A stretch of 64,000 bases of DNA from Platanthera guangdongensis (GCA_039583875.1 CM077163.1:227408646-227472645), one strand, 5' to 3'; positions 22,713-35,247 are shown, numbered from the stretch's first letter. Notes: generated by a model not told the origin, from the letters alone. Made by a program: numbers and translations.

Positions 22713-25700
22713 ATGAAAGGAGCTTACGGAAGAGGTCTTGGCATTGAATTTCTTACATCGACTAACTTCAAGAACTAGAAGTCGTGTATGAAGAGCTATC
22801 TGTTGAGCGAGGGGTTGTGGGAGGTCGTCGGTGGTGATGACAAGCAAGAGGTAACTGCTGCTACTGGTACTGCTGAGGAGGTGAGAGTTTGGAGAAGAAC
22901 TAATGCAAAGGCAGAGTTTGCTCTCAAACGGGCTGTCTCACATGAGCTCTTTGATCACATCTTAGGATGTGAGTCTGCTGCGGATATTTGGACAACCATT
23001 GATGGTTTGTTCAATAGGAAGAATGTGGCAAGGCTGCTGTTTGTAGAGAATGAGTTGGCTAAGGCAACTCAAGGTAATCTTTCCATCTCAAAGTTTTTCC
23101 TCAAGTTGAAGAACTTGTACGCTGAAATATCAGCATTGGATTCTAATGAGCCCATATCTAAAGCAAAGTTGAAGAGGCACATTATTCGCGATTTGCGGAA
23201 GGAGTATGTTGCCTTTGTAACTTCCGTGCAGGGGTGGGCAACTCAACCTTCTTTGCTGGAACTGGAAAATCTGCTAGCGTCATAGGAGAGCTTGGCTTGG
23301 CAGATGGTCGGAGTAACTATTTCTGAAGGAACTAGTGAAGCTCTCTTCACTGAGAAGAAGAAGAAGAGATGGGAGAAGAAGAAGCCTGCTGCTGAGGATG
23401 AGCCTTCAATCTCTTTTCAACAAGAGAGGAGCTCTGCTCCTAAGAAGAACTGGAAGAAAGAGTTGAAGTGCTACAGGTGCAATCAGACAGCCACTTCAAG
23501 CACGACTGTAAGGTCAAGTTGCAACCTGGGCATATTGCAGGCAAGGAGGGATCTTGTTCCAGTACTGAGGAAGCCGGGTGGGGAGGAGCTTTCTTGACAA
23601 GCATGTGTGTTCATGCTCTTGCCACAGTTGACTACCAAGATGACTGGATAGTAGACTCGGGGTGTGACCATCATCTCACTGGAGACGAGTCGAAGTTCTC
23701 ATCTCTGCAACCATTCTCAGGTAATGAAGCAATTATTACAGCTGATAATTCTGTTCGCTCTGTAGAGAAGGAGGGCGTTGTTTCTTTGGATAGTGCTCAG
23801 TGTCCGCTTACTCTAAGGAGTATGTACCACGTTCCTGGTATGAAGAAGAACCTCTTCTCAGTGACTAATGCAGTTGATGCGGGCTTTCATGTTCTGTTTG
23901 GCCCAACAGAAGTAAGGTTTCTCCGCAACGTATCAGCAATTAAGGCTGATGTTGCTCATGTAGGGAGAAGAGTAAGAGACTTGTTTATTTTATCAACAAG
24001 CTCTTATGTTGATCGGATGATGGCTAATGATAGCTTGGCTATCTGGCATGAAAGACTAGGGCACGTAGGGATGGACATGCTGAAAGCTATGTCGATAAGG
24101 AGCCTGGTGAGAGGCTTGCCGAAGTTGTCCTCCTATGAAGATGGCCACGTTTGTGCAGGATGTCAGTACGGTAAGGCTCATCTCCTTCCGTTTGGCAAGT
24201 CACAAACGAGGAGCAAGGCGCCATTGGAATGCATTCATGGTGATTTGATGGGGCCAACAGTTACAGCTAGTCTTGGAGGCAGTAGATATATGATGGTATT
24301 GATTGATGATTACTCAAGATACACTTGGGTGTATTTCATGAAGCTGAAGTCGGCAGTTTTCCAATTGTTTGTGGAGTTCAAGGAGCTGGTGGAGGGCCGG
24401 CTTGGCTTGTGGATCAAGAAGTTCAGATCAGACAATGGTGGTGAGTTTTTCTCATCTGAGTTCTCTAATTTCTGCAGGAAGCACGGGATCCAGAGGGAGC
24501 TTACTTGTGCTCATACTCCGCAACAAAATGGAGTAGAGGAGAGGAGGATCCATCACTTGACGGAAACTTGCAAATGCTGGCTTCATGCAAAGGGCATTCC
24601 CAAGTTCTTTTAGGCGGAAGGAATAGCCCGCGCAAATTATGTCATCAATCGGATGCCTCTAAGTCCGATCAACATAAAATCTCCCGTGGAAATGATGTTC
24701 AAGGAGAAGCCGAGTGTGGAACACCTTTGGGTGTTTGGATGAGCGGGAGCCTTCCAAGTTTGAAGAGACCACTGGAGTAAAGGAATGGGATGATGTCATG
24801 GATGAGGAGATGGCTGCTCGCAAGAAGAATGAAATTTGGGACTTGGTGCCCAAGGTGGATGGCGTTACTCCTGTTACTTGTAAGTGAGTCTCCAAGCTAA
24901 AGAAGAAGGCGGATGGAAGCATCAAGCGGTACAAGACTCTCCTTATAGCTCGGGGGTTTTCATAAGAGTACGACGAGAACTATGAGGAGACGTTTAGTCC
25001 TGTGGCAAAGTTGACTTCAGTACGAGTTGTGATAGCTTTGGCGGCTTGCCAAGGTTGGATGATGTGGCAGCTGAATGTAAAGAACGTTTTCTTTACGGGG
25101 AGATTGACAAGGACATCTTCATGGATCAGCCGCTAGGGTAAATATCTAAAGAACATCCGAACTACGTTTGCAAGCTCCGAAAAGTGCTTTATGGGTTGAA
25201 GCAGGCACCTCGAGCCTGGTATGGGAAGATTGCAAAATACCTCCAGTTCTGCGGTTATCTGGCTTCAAACTCAGACTCGAGCTTGTTCGTCAAGAAGAAG
25301 GGGGAGCTTCTAGTCCTGGTGCTATTGTACATTGATGACATGATCATCACGGGAACTCCAAGGAGGAAGTATCTTGGCTCAGGGCAGAGCTTGCTATCAG
25401 GTTAGAGATGAAGGATCTGGGCGAACTCCACCATTTACTTGGACTTGAGGTAGAGAGGAAGGCGAGTGGCATACTCATGTCGTAGAAGGGATATGCAGAA
25501 CGGATCGTTCAGCGATTCGACATGTAGGAGGGGAAGAGTAGCACTACTCCATTCGATTCAGGCATCAAACTTTGGCGGGATGAGGGGAGGATTCTTTCGG
25601 ATCCTTTGATGTTTCGAGCTCTAGTTGGGAGTCTTATTTACCTGACGATTACAAGACCATACATTGCTTATGCGGTTGGCCGAGGAAGTCAGTATATGAC

Positions 25701-26260
25701 GGAGCCCAGGAAGCCTCATCTGATGGAGGCTAGGAATATCTTGAAGTACGTGAAGGCCACTTCTGACATGGGTCTCCTGTATAGGAGAGGCACGAAGTTT
25801 GTTCTTCAAGGATACTCGGATGCTGATTACGGGGGAGATTCAGACGACCGGAAGTCAACATCCGATTATGTATTCACTTGTGGATCAGGGAGTATTTCTT
25901 GGTGCAGTAAGAAGCAAGACTCCGTGTCTGTCTCTATTACGAAAGCGGAATACAAGGCTTTGACCTTGGCAGCTCGGGAAGCCATCTGGCTCAGGAGATT
26001 AGTAGAGGACGTCTATGAAGAAATGTGTGCTCCTACTCTACTGTGCGGTGATAATGAAAGTGCCCTGAAGCTTGTAAATAATCCAAGCACATCGATATTG
26101 AGCACCACTTCATACGGGAGAAGGTGTTGGAGGGATCTCTGATGATGTAGCAAGTGCGGAGTAAGGACAACATCGCGGACATCTTTACGAAGCCGTTGTT
26201 TAAGGTGCCTTTTACACTGTTACGAGGACTGTTGGGCTTGATCACCACTTATCCCTTCAA
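22713..26260 (+). pseudogene. Copia gag-pol polyprotein, degraded
   Basis: Gag can start at ATG 22713. It hits TAG where Trp is expected near 22776, then runs 22788-23285 as a UBN2-type gag (VWRRTNAKAEFALKRAVS, IWTTIDGLF). After a further TAG comes a lysine-rich tail and a zinc knuckle, CYRC..HFKHDC, broken by a frameshift near 23485. The frame 23468-24613 holds protease (WIVDSGCDHHLT), the His-Cys zinc site (WHERLGHVG, CAGCQYGKAH) and the integrase core (LMGPT, IDDYSRYTWVYF, RSDNGGEF, QQNGVEER), with TAG replacing Trp at 24611. A deletion joins the integrase tail (EHLWVFG) to the RT start near 24745. RT has QLNVKN, where the first catalytic Asp is now Asn, then YGLKQAPRAWYG and YIDDM. RNase H follows from 25606 (DADYGGD, DRKSTSDYVF, TKAEYKAL). 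The intact protease and integrase frame is the best-preserved part. Confidence 0.9.
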
Positions 26261-26267
26261 GGGGGAG

Positions 26268-27827
26268 TATTGAAAATTATGAAGTGAAAGTGGTTGATTA
26301 AGCAGATAACACGGAGTGGGTGGTCTGAGTCCGCGGCCTGGGCGGACTGACGTTGCGTCCTGGGTGGACAGTGGCCTGGGTGGACTTGGTGGCCTGGGTC
26401 TATTGGAGCGGCCTGGGCAGCCTATTTATGGCGGACTGGTGGCATGTTCAGACAGCCTGACATACGGTTCTGCGGATAGCTTGTCCTTGATGTAACTGGG
26501 CAGATTGGCAGTGAGTCCGCGAGAATGTGGGAGACTCAGTTGGAGTCCGTGGAGTCTGCTGTGGCGGATAGGGTGGAGATCGTGAGATCGGCATTGGTCC
26601 TTGCCTTGATCTCTTGTGATGCGGTGGGTGATAGCCACATTCATGTTGGTGGACTGTTCTTGGGGCTAGCGGCCTGGTTTCGTGTCCGCCGAGCTAGCAC
26701 CAGTTGTTTGGTGAGATGCTGGACTTGGTTATACTTTGTGACAAATCCAGGGTGTTTGCAGTGTCCGCAAAGTCCGCTGTTTACCGGGCGATCTGCCTGT
26801 TGGTCGTGGACTCGTGTGGCAGGTTGAAGCTGTGTTTGCAAGTTGTGTTGGTTGGTGTCATGTCCGCTTATAGCGTGCAGATTGTCGCATTGAGTGGGAT
26901 GTTGTTGTGTCTGCGTGATGCGATGTGTGCAGACTGGTACGGTGTCCTCCTAGTGGCGGACTGGTTTCCTGACTTGGCGCCTGTCAAGATGGCTGGTCCG
27001 GCTTAGTCCTTGCGGGCTCGGTGGACTGGGTTTGTGCTAGCTGCGGGCTGGGGTGCTGATTCTATTCACTAGGGCAGTGATCACACTCCTCACCCTGCCT
27101 ATAAATAGACCACCCAACACTTCTACAGTAACTGATTGAACAGTAAATTGAGCGCAGATTAATTGATGCGGCCTCGGTTTTCCAGTCGACACGGATTAAG
27201 AAGGTTTAACTGGTTGTTGTTTGCAGGTTGTGCGGCTAGCAGTGTGAAGCCAGGAGTCTGGTTCTAATCGCGGTCAGGAAGCAGTGAAGCTTGCGGTCTA
27301 CAATCGACGGTTTGCAGCAGGTCGCACTTGGCGGCCAACCAGTCTTCTCTCCAACAGTTGAAGTTCAAGTTCAATAACCAGTTCGCCGATCTCGGTGGAC
27401 TTGACGATCTATTCCTTCAGTTCGGCAGTGGCTTGTAGAGCGGGCGTCAGCAGAATAACGGGATGTCCGCGGTTTGTGCGGACTCCGTAGTTCAGTGATA
27501 GAAGCATCGGCTTGGCGGTCTCGGCGGACTCAGCGGTCTCTAAGGCAGTCTGCCCGGCTTGAAGATCTCTCTTGCTTGTTTACTTCTCTTTTGTACTTGG
27601 CGAAATCATGTCTCGCCATGTATACCTGGCCTTGTAAGGATTGATAGTTGATGAATAAAAGATCTGTGTTTGCTCTCTATTGTTACTGATTACATAGCTC
27701 AGTTTATGGTTGGAGTGTTCCTGCGCCTAGTTCTCATTTTCCGCTTGATCAAGTTATCAGCTTGATAGCTCCAGAAGTATTTACTTGATACCAGAATTAG
27801 AGTTGATCAGCTTGAGAAATTTCAACA
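26268..27827 (+). repeat. 3' LTR of the complete Copia
   Basis: The 1560-bp LTR starts TATTGAAAATTATG (TG changed to TA) right after the polypurine tract and ends TTTCAACA. Its TATA box is at 27100-27107. It matches the 5' LTR along its length, with scattered substitutions and extra repeat units near its start. Confidence 0.93.
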
Positions 27828-28074
27828 ATAACAGAAGGTCTGGCTGGGGCCCCACGCCATATTCCATGGACAGTCAGCGAAGTTACATATTAATACCAAA
27901 ATACTATTACAAAATTTCGAGACATAACACAGAGCATTCTACCTGAAGCTTTTAAATATGTTATAAGAACGCATCACAGAACATGAATGTTCACTGTAAC
28001 CCAAAGCATGAATGAAATATCAAATACACAAAGAGTCTTCGCCTTAAGGCATTACAACATTCATCTTTAATAAA

Positions 28075-28490
28075 GGTGATTGTTAACTGCAACCCGTTAT
28101 TTTGTTAGTCACACCCCAAAATCTCCCAAGTTTTCACGCCTTTTTGAAATACGCCTTGTACATGCAATATCAGGAAAAATGTTCAACACGAAAGTTGTAG
28201 ATATCGACGAGATCTACAACTTTCGTGTTGATCACGTTTCCTAAAAATGCATGTACAAGGCGTACTTTAGAAATATGCTCAGGTTTTGCGCCTTTTCGAA
28301 ATACGCCTTGTACATGCAATTTCAGGAAAAGTGTTCAACACGAAAGTTGCAGATCTCGTCAATATCTACAGCTTTTATGTTGAACACTTTTCCTGAAATT
28401 TCATGTAAAAGGCGTATTTCCAAAAGGCGCGAATAATTGAGAGATTTTGGGGTGCGATTAGCCAATTACGGGTTGCGGTTAACAATCACC
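28075..28490. mobile_element. Double-hairpin MITE
   Basis: The 416-bp element has TIRs beginning GGTGATTGTTAAC and extending about 55 bases with few mismatches. It is flanked by the perfect 8-bp TSD ttaataaa (28067-28074 and 28491-28498). Inside are two tandem copies of a large hairpin (about 28141-28275 and 28290-28435). Each has arms containing 'tacgccttgtacatgcaat' and 'caacacgaaagttg' around a short loop. An 8-bp TSD fits a hAT-type origin, but the termini are not canonical. It has no coding capacity and lies in the outer solo LTR. Confidence 0.88.
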
Positions 28491-29389
28491 TTAATAAAAG
28501 TGTTTTACATACTTTGCACGCTAGCCGGCCATACATGAAAACAAATAAAAGTAAACACTAGCTCTGACCTTTGAGGGCCAGCACAACATCAAGGGCTTTA
28601 GCCCGCTACTTGTCACTGGGCTCACCTGTTCCTGCTCGAACAATCCACCGAGCGGTGGCAGAACAAAGCAACGATCAGCTAAAGCTGACCAAATTATAAC
28701 AACCCCGCCCCCTTACTCGGGGCGGCGGAGCTCCTTCCCTGTAAATTATTAGCAAAATCAAATATAATAATGAAAGTGCAATTCAAGCACACTTCACCAC
28801 AGGCGTAGGCACGAACGACCACACACCCCGTGCACTAAGGGCACATTCTCGATGTCCGGACAAAACCCAGGGACGTACCACTGTTCTCCAGACGACAACA
28901 ACATGAGCATTTTGGTAGTCTTTACGGCATGTGCATGGCCTAAGACCCGTAACTATGTCTGTAATAGGTAACACTACCCACGGACGCACTACATAAATAC
29001 TGGGTAGGTTCGGCCCTTTCCCGTTGCTCACATCTCCTGGCAAAATCAACCATGACGCGGGTCGGCATCCCTAGTCCCATTTCTCCAATCTTTACATAAC
29101 CCCGTTATGTTACACAAATGGCTCCTAGGCCACTAAGCTGGGCTCTCAAAGCACTCAGCACCAAAACTCAAGCCCAGATGTCTCCACGACACAGGCCACA
29201 ATCACTGGCCCCAGGTGTCTCCATGACATAGGCCACAATCACTGGCCCCAGGTGTCTCCACGACACAGGACACAATCACTACTCCCAAGGAGCTACTGTA
29301 ACATCCCAACTTTTATTGGGTCATTGGAACCCAAGTGGGCCCAATAAAAGTAACCCGAACCCCTACCCATGACCCGGTAGAAGGTGACC

Positions 29390-29635
29390 ATATGCAGAAA
29401 ATAGAGCTAGAGAACTCTGATTTGAGTTCCGGCAGTTCCTGCGACCTCGAATAGTCAATACGAGCGCGTCGGAACTCGTCACGTTGAACTCCGAGGTCAT
29501 GTGGTGGATGTAACCATTTCTCGTAAAACACAACGAGAGCCAGACTCTGGATATCGGCCTAGAGAACCCCGATTTGAGTTCTGTCAGTTCCTGTGGACTC
29601 GTATAGTCAATACGAGCGCATCAGAACTCGCCGCA
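29390..29635. repeat. Direct duplication in the second solo LTR
   Basis: Two copies of about 90 bases (from about 29405 and 29558) share 'tagagaac', 'gatttgagtt', 'cagttcctg', 'atagtcaatacgagcgc' and 'gaactcg' in order. They are separated by a shorter unrelated piece. Confidence 0.75.
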
Positions 29636-30778
29636 TCATGATTAAAGATCAAACAACGAATATAGACATTTTGACCATTTTAGCGTGCCGCAACGCGCAA
29701 ATTTTGAAATTTTACCAAACTCCAATCCAACCTCGGTCATTAGCGTTGGATTCATATAGTCATGCAAAGTCAATAGAATTGGTTCCAGTCAATTTTGATA
29801 ATGGGTGGTCAAACCATGGTCAAATCAAGCTCAGTTGTGCGCCGAGAAGCGTGCACACATCAATTATGACCCAACACCCCAACTTTGACCCAACTCTCGG
29901 TGTCTTGGACTCACTTTGACCTTGACCAGCATGGGGGACTCACCCTAGGATTGACTTTGGTCAAATCCCCCTAAAAAGTCCAAATTTTTGGATTTTTCCA
30001 AAAGAAGTATGCATTTTCCCCCACCTCATTAATTAATTAAGATGTTACCCTACGCTTCTCTCATCCACTTTGGGCCCCCAACCAGCAAGCCCATCATTGA
30101 AGGCAAGAGGAGTCCCACTAACTCAATCCCCCCCCCCCTCCCTCACCACTCTCTTTTGCCTCCCCCATCTTGTAAAAGCCCAAGCCCATAAAAGGGCTCC
30201 ACCTCATTTCCCACGTGAGGGAAATATGTTGAGCCTCCAGCTGTCCTTAGACAGCTGGAGGGTAGGGATTAATCCCTCCCTAAGGAGGCATTAATCCCAT
30301 ATTGACAAAAGAAAGGAGACTCCCTCCCCTCCAACCTATAAGTGGGCCCCTACCCTCTGATAATCTCCTCACAACTCAAAGAGCAACTTCCCCACCCCTC
30401 CCCCAAGCTCTGCCAGAGCTCAGTTCGCCGGAAAAAAGGGGAAAGCCCGAGCTCTACTTCTGCCACCTTACATGGCCAACCAAGCCAGTCCTTCTCAAGC
30501 CCCTCCACCACAGGTAGAAACTTCTCCCCTCCCACTTCCCCTCCTTCTTGACATCTTGTATGGGCCCACCAGCGGTTGGAGCGCCGCCGACACCACCCGA
30601 CCCATGCTTCAGGTCGGGTGGTGACCGCAGGAGAGTTGGCCTCTCCCCGCACCGAGGGTGGCGCTGGAAAAGGGTTGACAACCACCGGATAAAATCCCTG
30701 CCCCGATGCACTGGTCGGGGGTGGTTACGAGGCTAGGCTCAACACCGGAGAAGCAGGGTGGTGTGCAGGCTGCGAAGA

Positions 30779-30985
30779 ACTCTGCTCGACGATTCGTCGA
30801 GCTCAACTCGACGACTTTCGTCAAGCTCAGTACGACGATTGTATTCATCGAGCTCCACTCGATTAATATCGTCGAGCCACGCTCGACGAATATCGTCGAG
30901 CCCCGCTCGACGAATATCGTCGAGCCCCGCTCGACGAATATCGTCGAGCCCCGCTCGACGAATATCGTCGAGCCCCGCCTCAACT
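30779..30985. repeat. 24-bp palindromic minisatellite CTCGACGAATATCGTCGAG
   Basis: Four near-identical head-to-tail copies of CTCGACGAATATCGTCGAG plus CCCCG are preceded by more diverged copies from about 30779. Each unit is an 8-bp inverted repeat around three bases. The open frames across it give only short repeated peptides and are not genes. Confidence 0.9.
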
Positions 30986-31836
30986 ACCGCGCCCTCATAG
31001 CGGATCCACAGTCGTTCCGCTGTGGGATTAGAAGGACAACTTCTCAGGGACTGGCTCGATCTCAGACATAGGATATTCTTGATCTGCTATTAGCAGACCA
31101 GATTATCATATTAACTTTAAGAACTTTTCTAAGCCATTTCTAGGCCTCTAGGTGCAAAGTGATCAACATGAAAAATGTTCTTCGTACCGAGGGCTTCCTC
31201 TACAAAAATTTAGAGGATTTTTGGAGTTGATTCAGTTTTTTTAAAAACCCAAAAGAAAATTATTTGGCCAAATTAAAGGCCCAAAACTCTTCGAAAAATT
31301 ATGAAAATTTCTATATGGTCATTTTAGACCCCCTTAGAGGTTGTATCAAAATTATGGGACTTGGGGATCAAAATTAAATTTTCCTCATTCCCTTGGAGCC
31401 TAGGGCCGCGCATGATTACGCTCATTTTCCTCGAAAGTGAAAATTGAACGCGTGACCACCCTTTCTGATAAAAATGATAAATGGTCTATCAACGGGAGTG
31501 GTCGAGGCAAGTGACCAAGCTCCGGGAATTCTGAGTTTTCGAGAAACCGTCGAGCACCTCGACCCTCGGGTAATTTGGGACACGCTCGGAAAATCAGAGT
31601 ACATGTAGTATGTGGCAAATTTATCCTTGAAGATTAATAAGAAAGTGACTCCTAATAAGCCCCAATTTGATTAAGCTGTTATTAATAAGGCACAACTCAA
31701 TTACTAACAGATCTTAATAATGGGAGTAACCCAAGAAAGCTGAAATAAAACTGAATATGCCTCCTGAGAACGGAGATAGAACTGAAGCCTTTGGGATGGA
31801 GTGATTGAACTACTAACCATTTTTTTGTGATTATCC

Positions 31837-32405
31837 CAGTCTTGCACTGGTCCAGCTCCTTTATTCATTTCATATCAGTACTTTTAATTTAATACTACTC
31901 CAGTCTCGTACTGGTCAAGTTCATTTCAGTTCAGTACTTTTAATTCAGTACTACTCCAGTCTCGTACTGGTCAAGTTCATTTCAATTCAGTACTTTTAAT
32001 TCAGTACTATGCCAGTCTCGAACTGGTCAAGTTCATTTCAGTTCAGTACTTTTAATTTAGTACTACTCCAGTCTCGTACTAGTCAAGTTCATTTCTGCTC
32101 AGTACTTTTAATTCAGTACTACTCGAGTCTCGTACTGGTCGAGTTCATTTCAGTTCAGTACTTTTAATTCAGTACTATGCCAGTCTTGTACTGGTCAAGT
32201 TCATTTCAGTTCAGTACTTTTAATTCAGTACTACTCCAGTCTCGTACTGGTCAAGTTCATTTCAGCTCAGTACTTTTAATTCAGTACTACTCTAGTCTCG
32301 TACTGGTCGAGTTCATTTCAGTTCAGAACTTTTAATTCAGTACTACTCCAATAACGTACTGGTCAAGTTCATTCTAGTTCAGTACTTCCATTTCAGTACT
32401 GGTCA
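31837..32405. repeat. 56-bp tandem repeat, about ten copies
   Basis: The unit contains CAGTCTCGTACTGGTCAAG, TTCATTTCAGTTCAG and TACTTTTAATTCAG. The CAGTCTCG word recurs at 31901, 31957, 32013 and so on at exactly 56-base steps. The edge copies are diverged. CAGT..GTACTGG is itself a small inverted repeat. Confidence 0.92.
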
Positions 32406-33060
32406 CATCTCATTATGCAACATTTATTATCAGCAACTTAAATTACTGCATGCTCATTTCTGCAATTTACTATTATAAGCACATGTCCTGCTTTAACGAG
32501 CAGTTGATTATTATGGTTGAGCCTTAGTTGGGGATAACCAGTGTAAAGGAGTTCCTCCGGGTTTACCCTCAAATTAAGCGCTCCCACGCTCCTCGTCGAA
32601 AGTTGAGTTGAGTGTCGTCGCTTGAAGATTAACATTTAGTAGGGCAGGCTGCCGCAACCCCGGTGCATTTTAGCACGATTGTTTGATTGATTGCTTGTGA
32701 ATTTCTTGTGGTAAATTGTGGCGGGTCAGTCACTCCCTCAGACTATTCGTAACGATGCGGAAAGTTCGATTACTCAAGGCAACCGGGAGATGAGTGCCAC
32801 GGGTGACCTGCCATTATGTTTTCCCTGTCTGGTTTCCTCCGCTGATTGGCCAAAATATTGAATCATTGGATGTCACCCACATCTAAGAGTACACGGGGAT
32901 GTGCGCAAGGGCCTGGGTTGTGCGTTACGACCACCCCCAGAAGTGGCAGGACTGGCCACTCTCATCGACGACCACATCGGTGAGGCCCGCGGGGCTAAGT
33001 ACCCTGCTGGAACAAAAGCAGTCCATACTATGTCGACATAGGATTGGTGTGTGCGGTTGT

Positions 33061-33146
33061 GAATGTTTGCGGTATGTGTGCGACTGTGAATGCCTGCGGT
33101 ATGTGCGCGGCTGTGAATGCCTGCAGTATGTGCGCGACTATGAATG
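33061..33146. repeat. 27-bp minisatellite cut by an insertion
   Basis: Three copies of a 27-base unit (GAATGCCTGCGGTATGTGCG plus seven bases) end at the TSD gaatg. A further partial copy resumes at 39101. The gag-only element therefore landed inside this small array. Confidence 0.85.
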
Positions 33147-35247
33147 TGTAACACCCCCATTCGTCACATGACATATAACGATGGGTCCGGTCGGGGCCCC
33201 ACGTCATATGTCACAGACAAGCAGTGGAATTACATGTGGCAATCAAATTCTATTCGCATCCTTAACTCAATCCATTCTAGCGCAGCATTTTTAAGTTAAA
33301 GAACTCAGCTCAGAGAATGTCCACTTCTATAAAAACTCCACATTTATATATCAATACCAGGAATGTATACAACGCACACACACTGGCCTTAAGGCCTTAT
33401 AAGTTTCTCTTTCCACACAATTACATTTTCGTACATCGGCACGCAGGCCGGCCACACATGAAATCCAAACACATTCCTTCGCATGGCCTTCAAGGGCCTT
33501 TAGTAGCAGTCCATCCATTCCGTGCATTTCATTTCAACCAGCAGCACCTGCAAACACATATACACCAAAGAGCGGAAAATAAAGTAACGGTCAGCTTTAG
33601 CTGACCACTTATAACGACCCTACCCCCTACCCGGGGCAGTGGTTCCTTTTCTGTATGCATGGCCATCATCATATCATCAAACACCATCTCTATCATGCTC
33701 TTTCTCAATCTAACAAGCACAATCACATCACAAACGCTGGTATCCACCAAACGCTCTGTGCACTCAGGGCACCTTCTTGGCGTACCGGGCATCCCAGTCG
33801 TACACCACTGATTCGAGGTACTTCACTTTTTGGTTGGACGGCTCAAGCCTAGTCCACCAGTCTCGCAAGCTGAAGACATCTCGTCCATACCACTCAGAGG
33901 TACAACCTCTCAGCATTCACAAATAACAAGAGCAGATCGACCCACAACATGTGGTGTAGCAAGCTGGGTTATCGTTGCTCCCCAGGCATACCACCAATCA
34001 ACCCCTCACCTATTTCCTGATCGAACCACCATTGTGGTGCAGCAATTCGGGTGCTCGCTTCCCGGGTCATGCCACAAATCGATCCCTTCTAACTAGATCA
34101 ACCCACCCTAGTGGTGTAGTCGGTCGGGTACTCGCTTCCCGACGTACTACCAATTGATCTCTCTTCATAATCAGGAGCTTTCTCAAAGCCTCCTCACAAC
34201 CATCATCATATTCATACAATCACAGCATAATCTCTTTCATACATCAAATTCACGAAGTCTTCTCTGGTTTACCCATGAACATCACCAATCCAGACTACCC
34301 GTCCAGATGGGCTTTACACAGCATGCATATGCCGTACTCCACACTTCCGGCTCTAGATGTAGACTCAATGAAGGAATCACTTCCGAGATCCACCTCTTGG
34401 TGGAGGATTTCATGCACATGCATAAAGAAAGGATTTCGATGTCCAAGAAGGAGATCGTTACCCTTGAAGATCGCTTCGGATCCATGAATTAGCCGGATGG
34501 AAATCACCGTCTCAGCCTTGCCTCCACGAATCCGAACTCGGATCTTCAATCCACACTTCGCAGCTCCTCCAACAGCGGGCTTTCCTCCTCCTTTCCTCCC
34601 TTGCTCTCCCTTTCTCTTTCTCTCTCTCTCTTGAGATGAGACGAAGAAGGAGAAGACGAAGAAGAGGGTTTTAATCCCCATTTCCCCGGCCTTGACCCAC
34701 CTGGAAGCAACCCAGCCTTTGGATCCAGGATAAGGGAATCGAACGGCTCAGAATTGTCCAAAAAAGTCTGAACACGGCCCGACACGCCCTGTGACATGCC
34801 CGTATCACAGACTGTGTCCCTTAAGCGACAGTCAACTGACTTCAAGCCAGCCAGTACACGGCCGTGTGACACGCCCGTGTCACACCATACATGCCCGTGT
34901 CATACCTGACACGCCCGTGTTGGCCACCCGTGTACTTCACTCAGCAGTATCTCAATCTCACTCGAGAGTCACACGGCCCTGGGACACGCTCGTGTCCCAG
35001 GCCGTGTACACCTTACTCGGCACTCGACGATCGTCGAGCGCATTGTGTCGACCAGAGGGACACGCCCACTAACATGCCCGTGTTAGTTGGGTCACTCCCA
35101 TGTCACCTGGCGTGTTCCTTCCATCGACCCAATTTCGTCGACCAGACACCCAACTCCTCAATCCAGGCACAACACGCCCTGGGACACGCCCGTGTCCCAG
35201 GCCGTGTCACCCTACCTGAAACCCAAAACTATTTTTGGGATGTTACA
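33147..35247 (-). repeat. 3' LTR of the gag-only element
   Basis: The LTR has ends TGTAACACCC and TGTTACA on the + strand. In minus orientation U3 is at the 35247 side and carries GACACG palindromes at 34770-35215. It contains the 'cgggtactcgcttcccg' block near 34125 also seen in the other solo LTR at 39300. Confidence 0.92.
34770..35215 (-). repeat. U3 palindrome array (GACACGCCCGTGTC) of the 3' LTR
   Basis: Repeated GACACGCCCGTGTC words include two large nested palindromes of about 37 bases (34971-35007 and 35172-35207) with ACACGGCC-like outer arms. They lie between the LTR start and the CT-rich stretch upstream of the presumed promoter. Confidence 0.85.

Larger units (their letters stand above)
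21128..27827 (+). mobile_element. Complete Copia retrotransposon
   Basis: Two LTRs (21128-22614 and 26268-27827) enclose a Met-type primer site, gag-pol and a polypurine tract (aagggggag near 26259). The 5-bp TSD ataac (21123-21127 and 27828-27832) is perfect. It is inserted 33 bases inside the outer solo LTR. The LTRs belong to the same family as 1-1285. The protein frame is interrupted many times and part of pol is deleted, so it is dead or only trans-mobilised. Confidence 0.93.

Noticed and set aside
28075..28490. CRISPR-like array, because of repeated inverted units
   Set aside because: Only two large hairpin copies, no regular short spacers, TIRs and a TSD present, and a plant genome context: it is a MITE.
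30609..31071. Repetitive minus- and plus-strand peptides with GSTIFVER or TNIVEPRS units
   Set aside because: Pure translation of the 24-bp minisatellite; no start context, domain or partner gene.
31837..32405. CRISPR array, because of regular 56-bp steps
   Set aside because: The whole 56-bp unit is repeated, with no unique spacers between short repeats.
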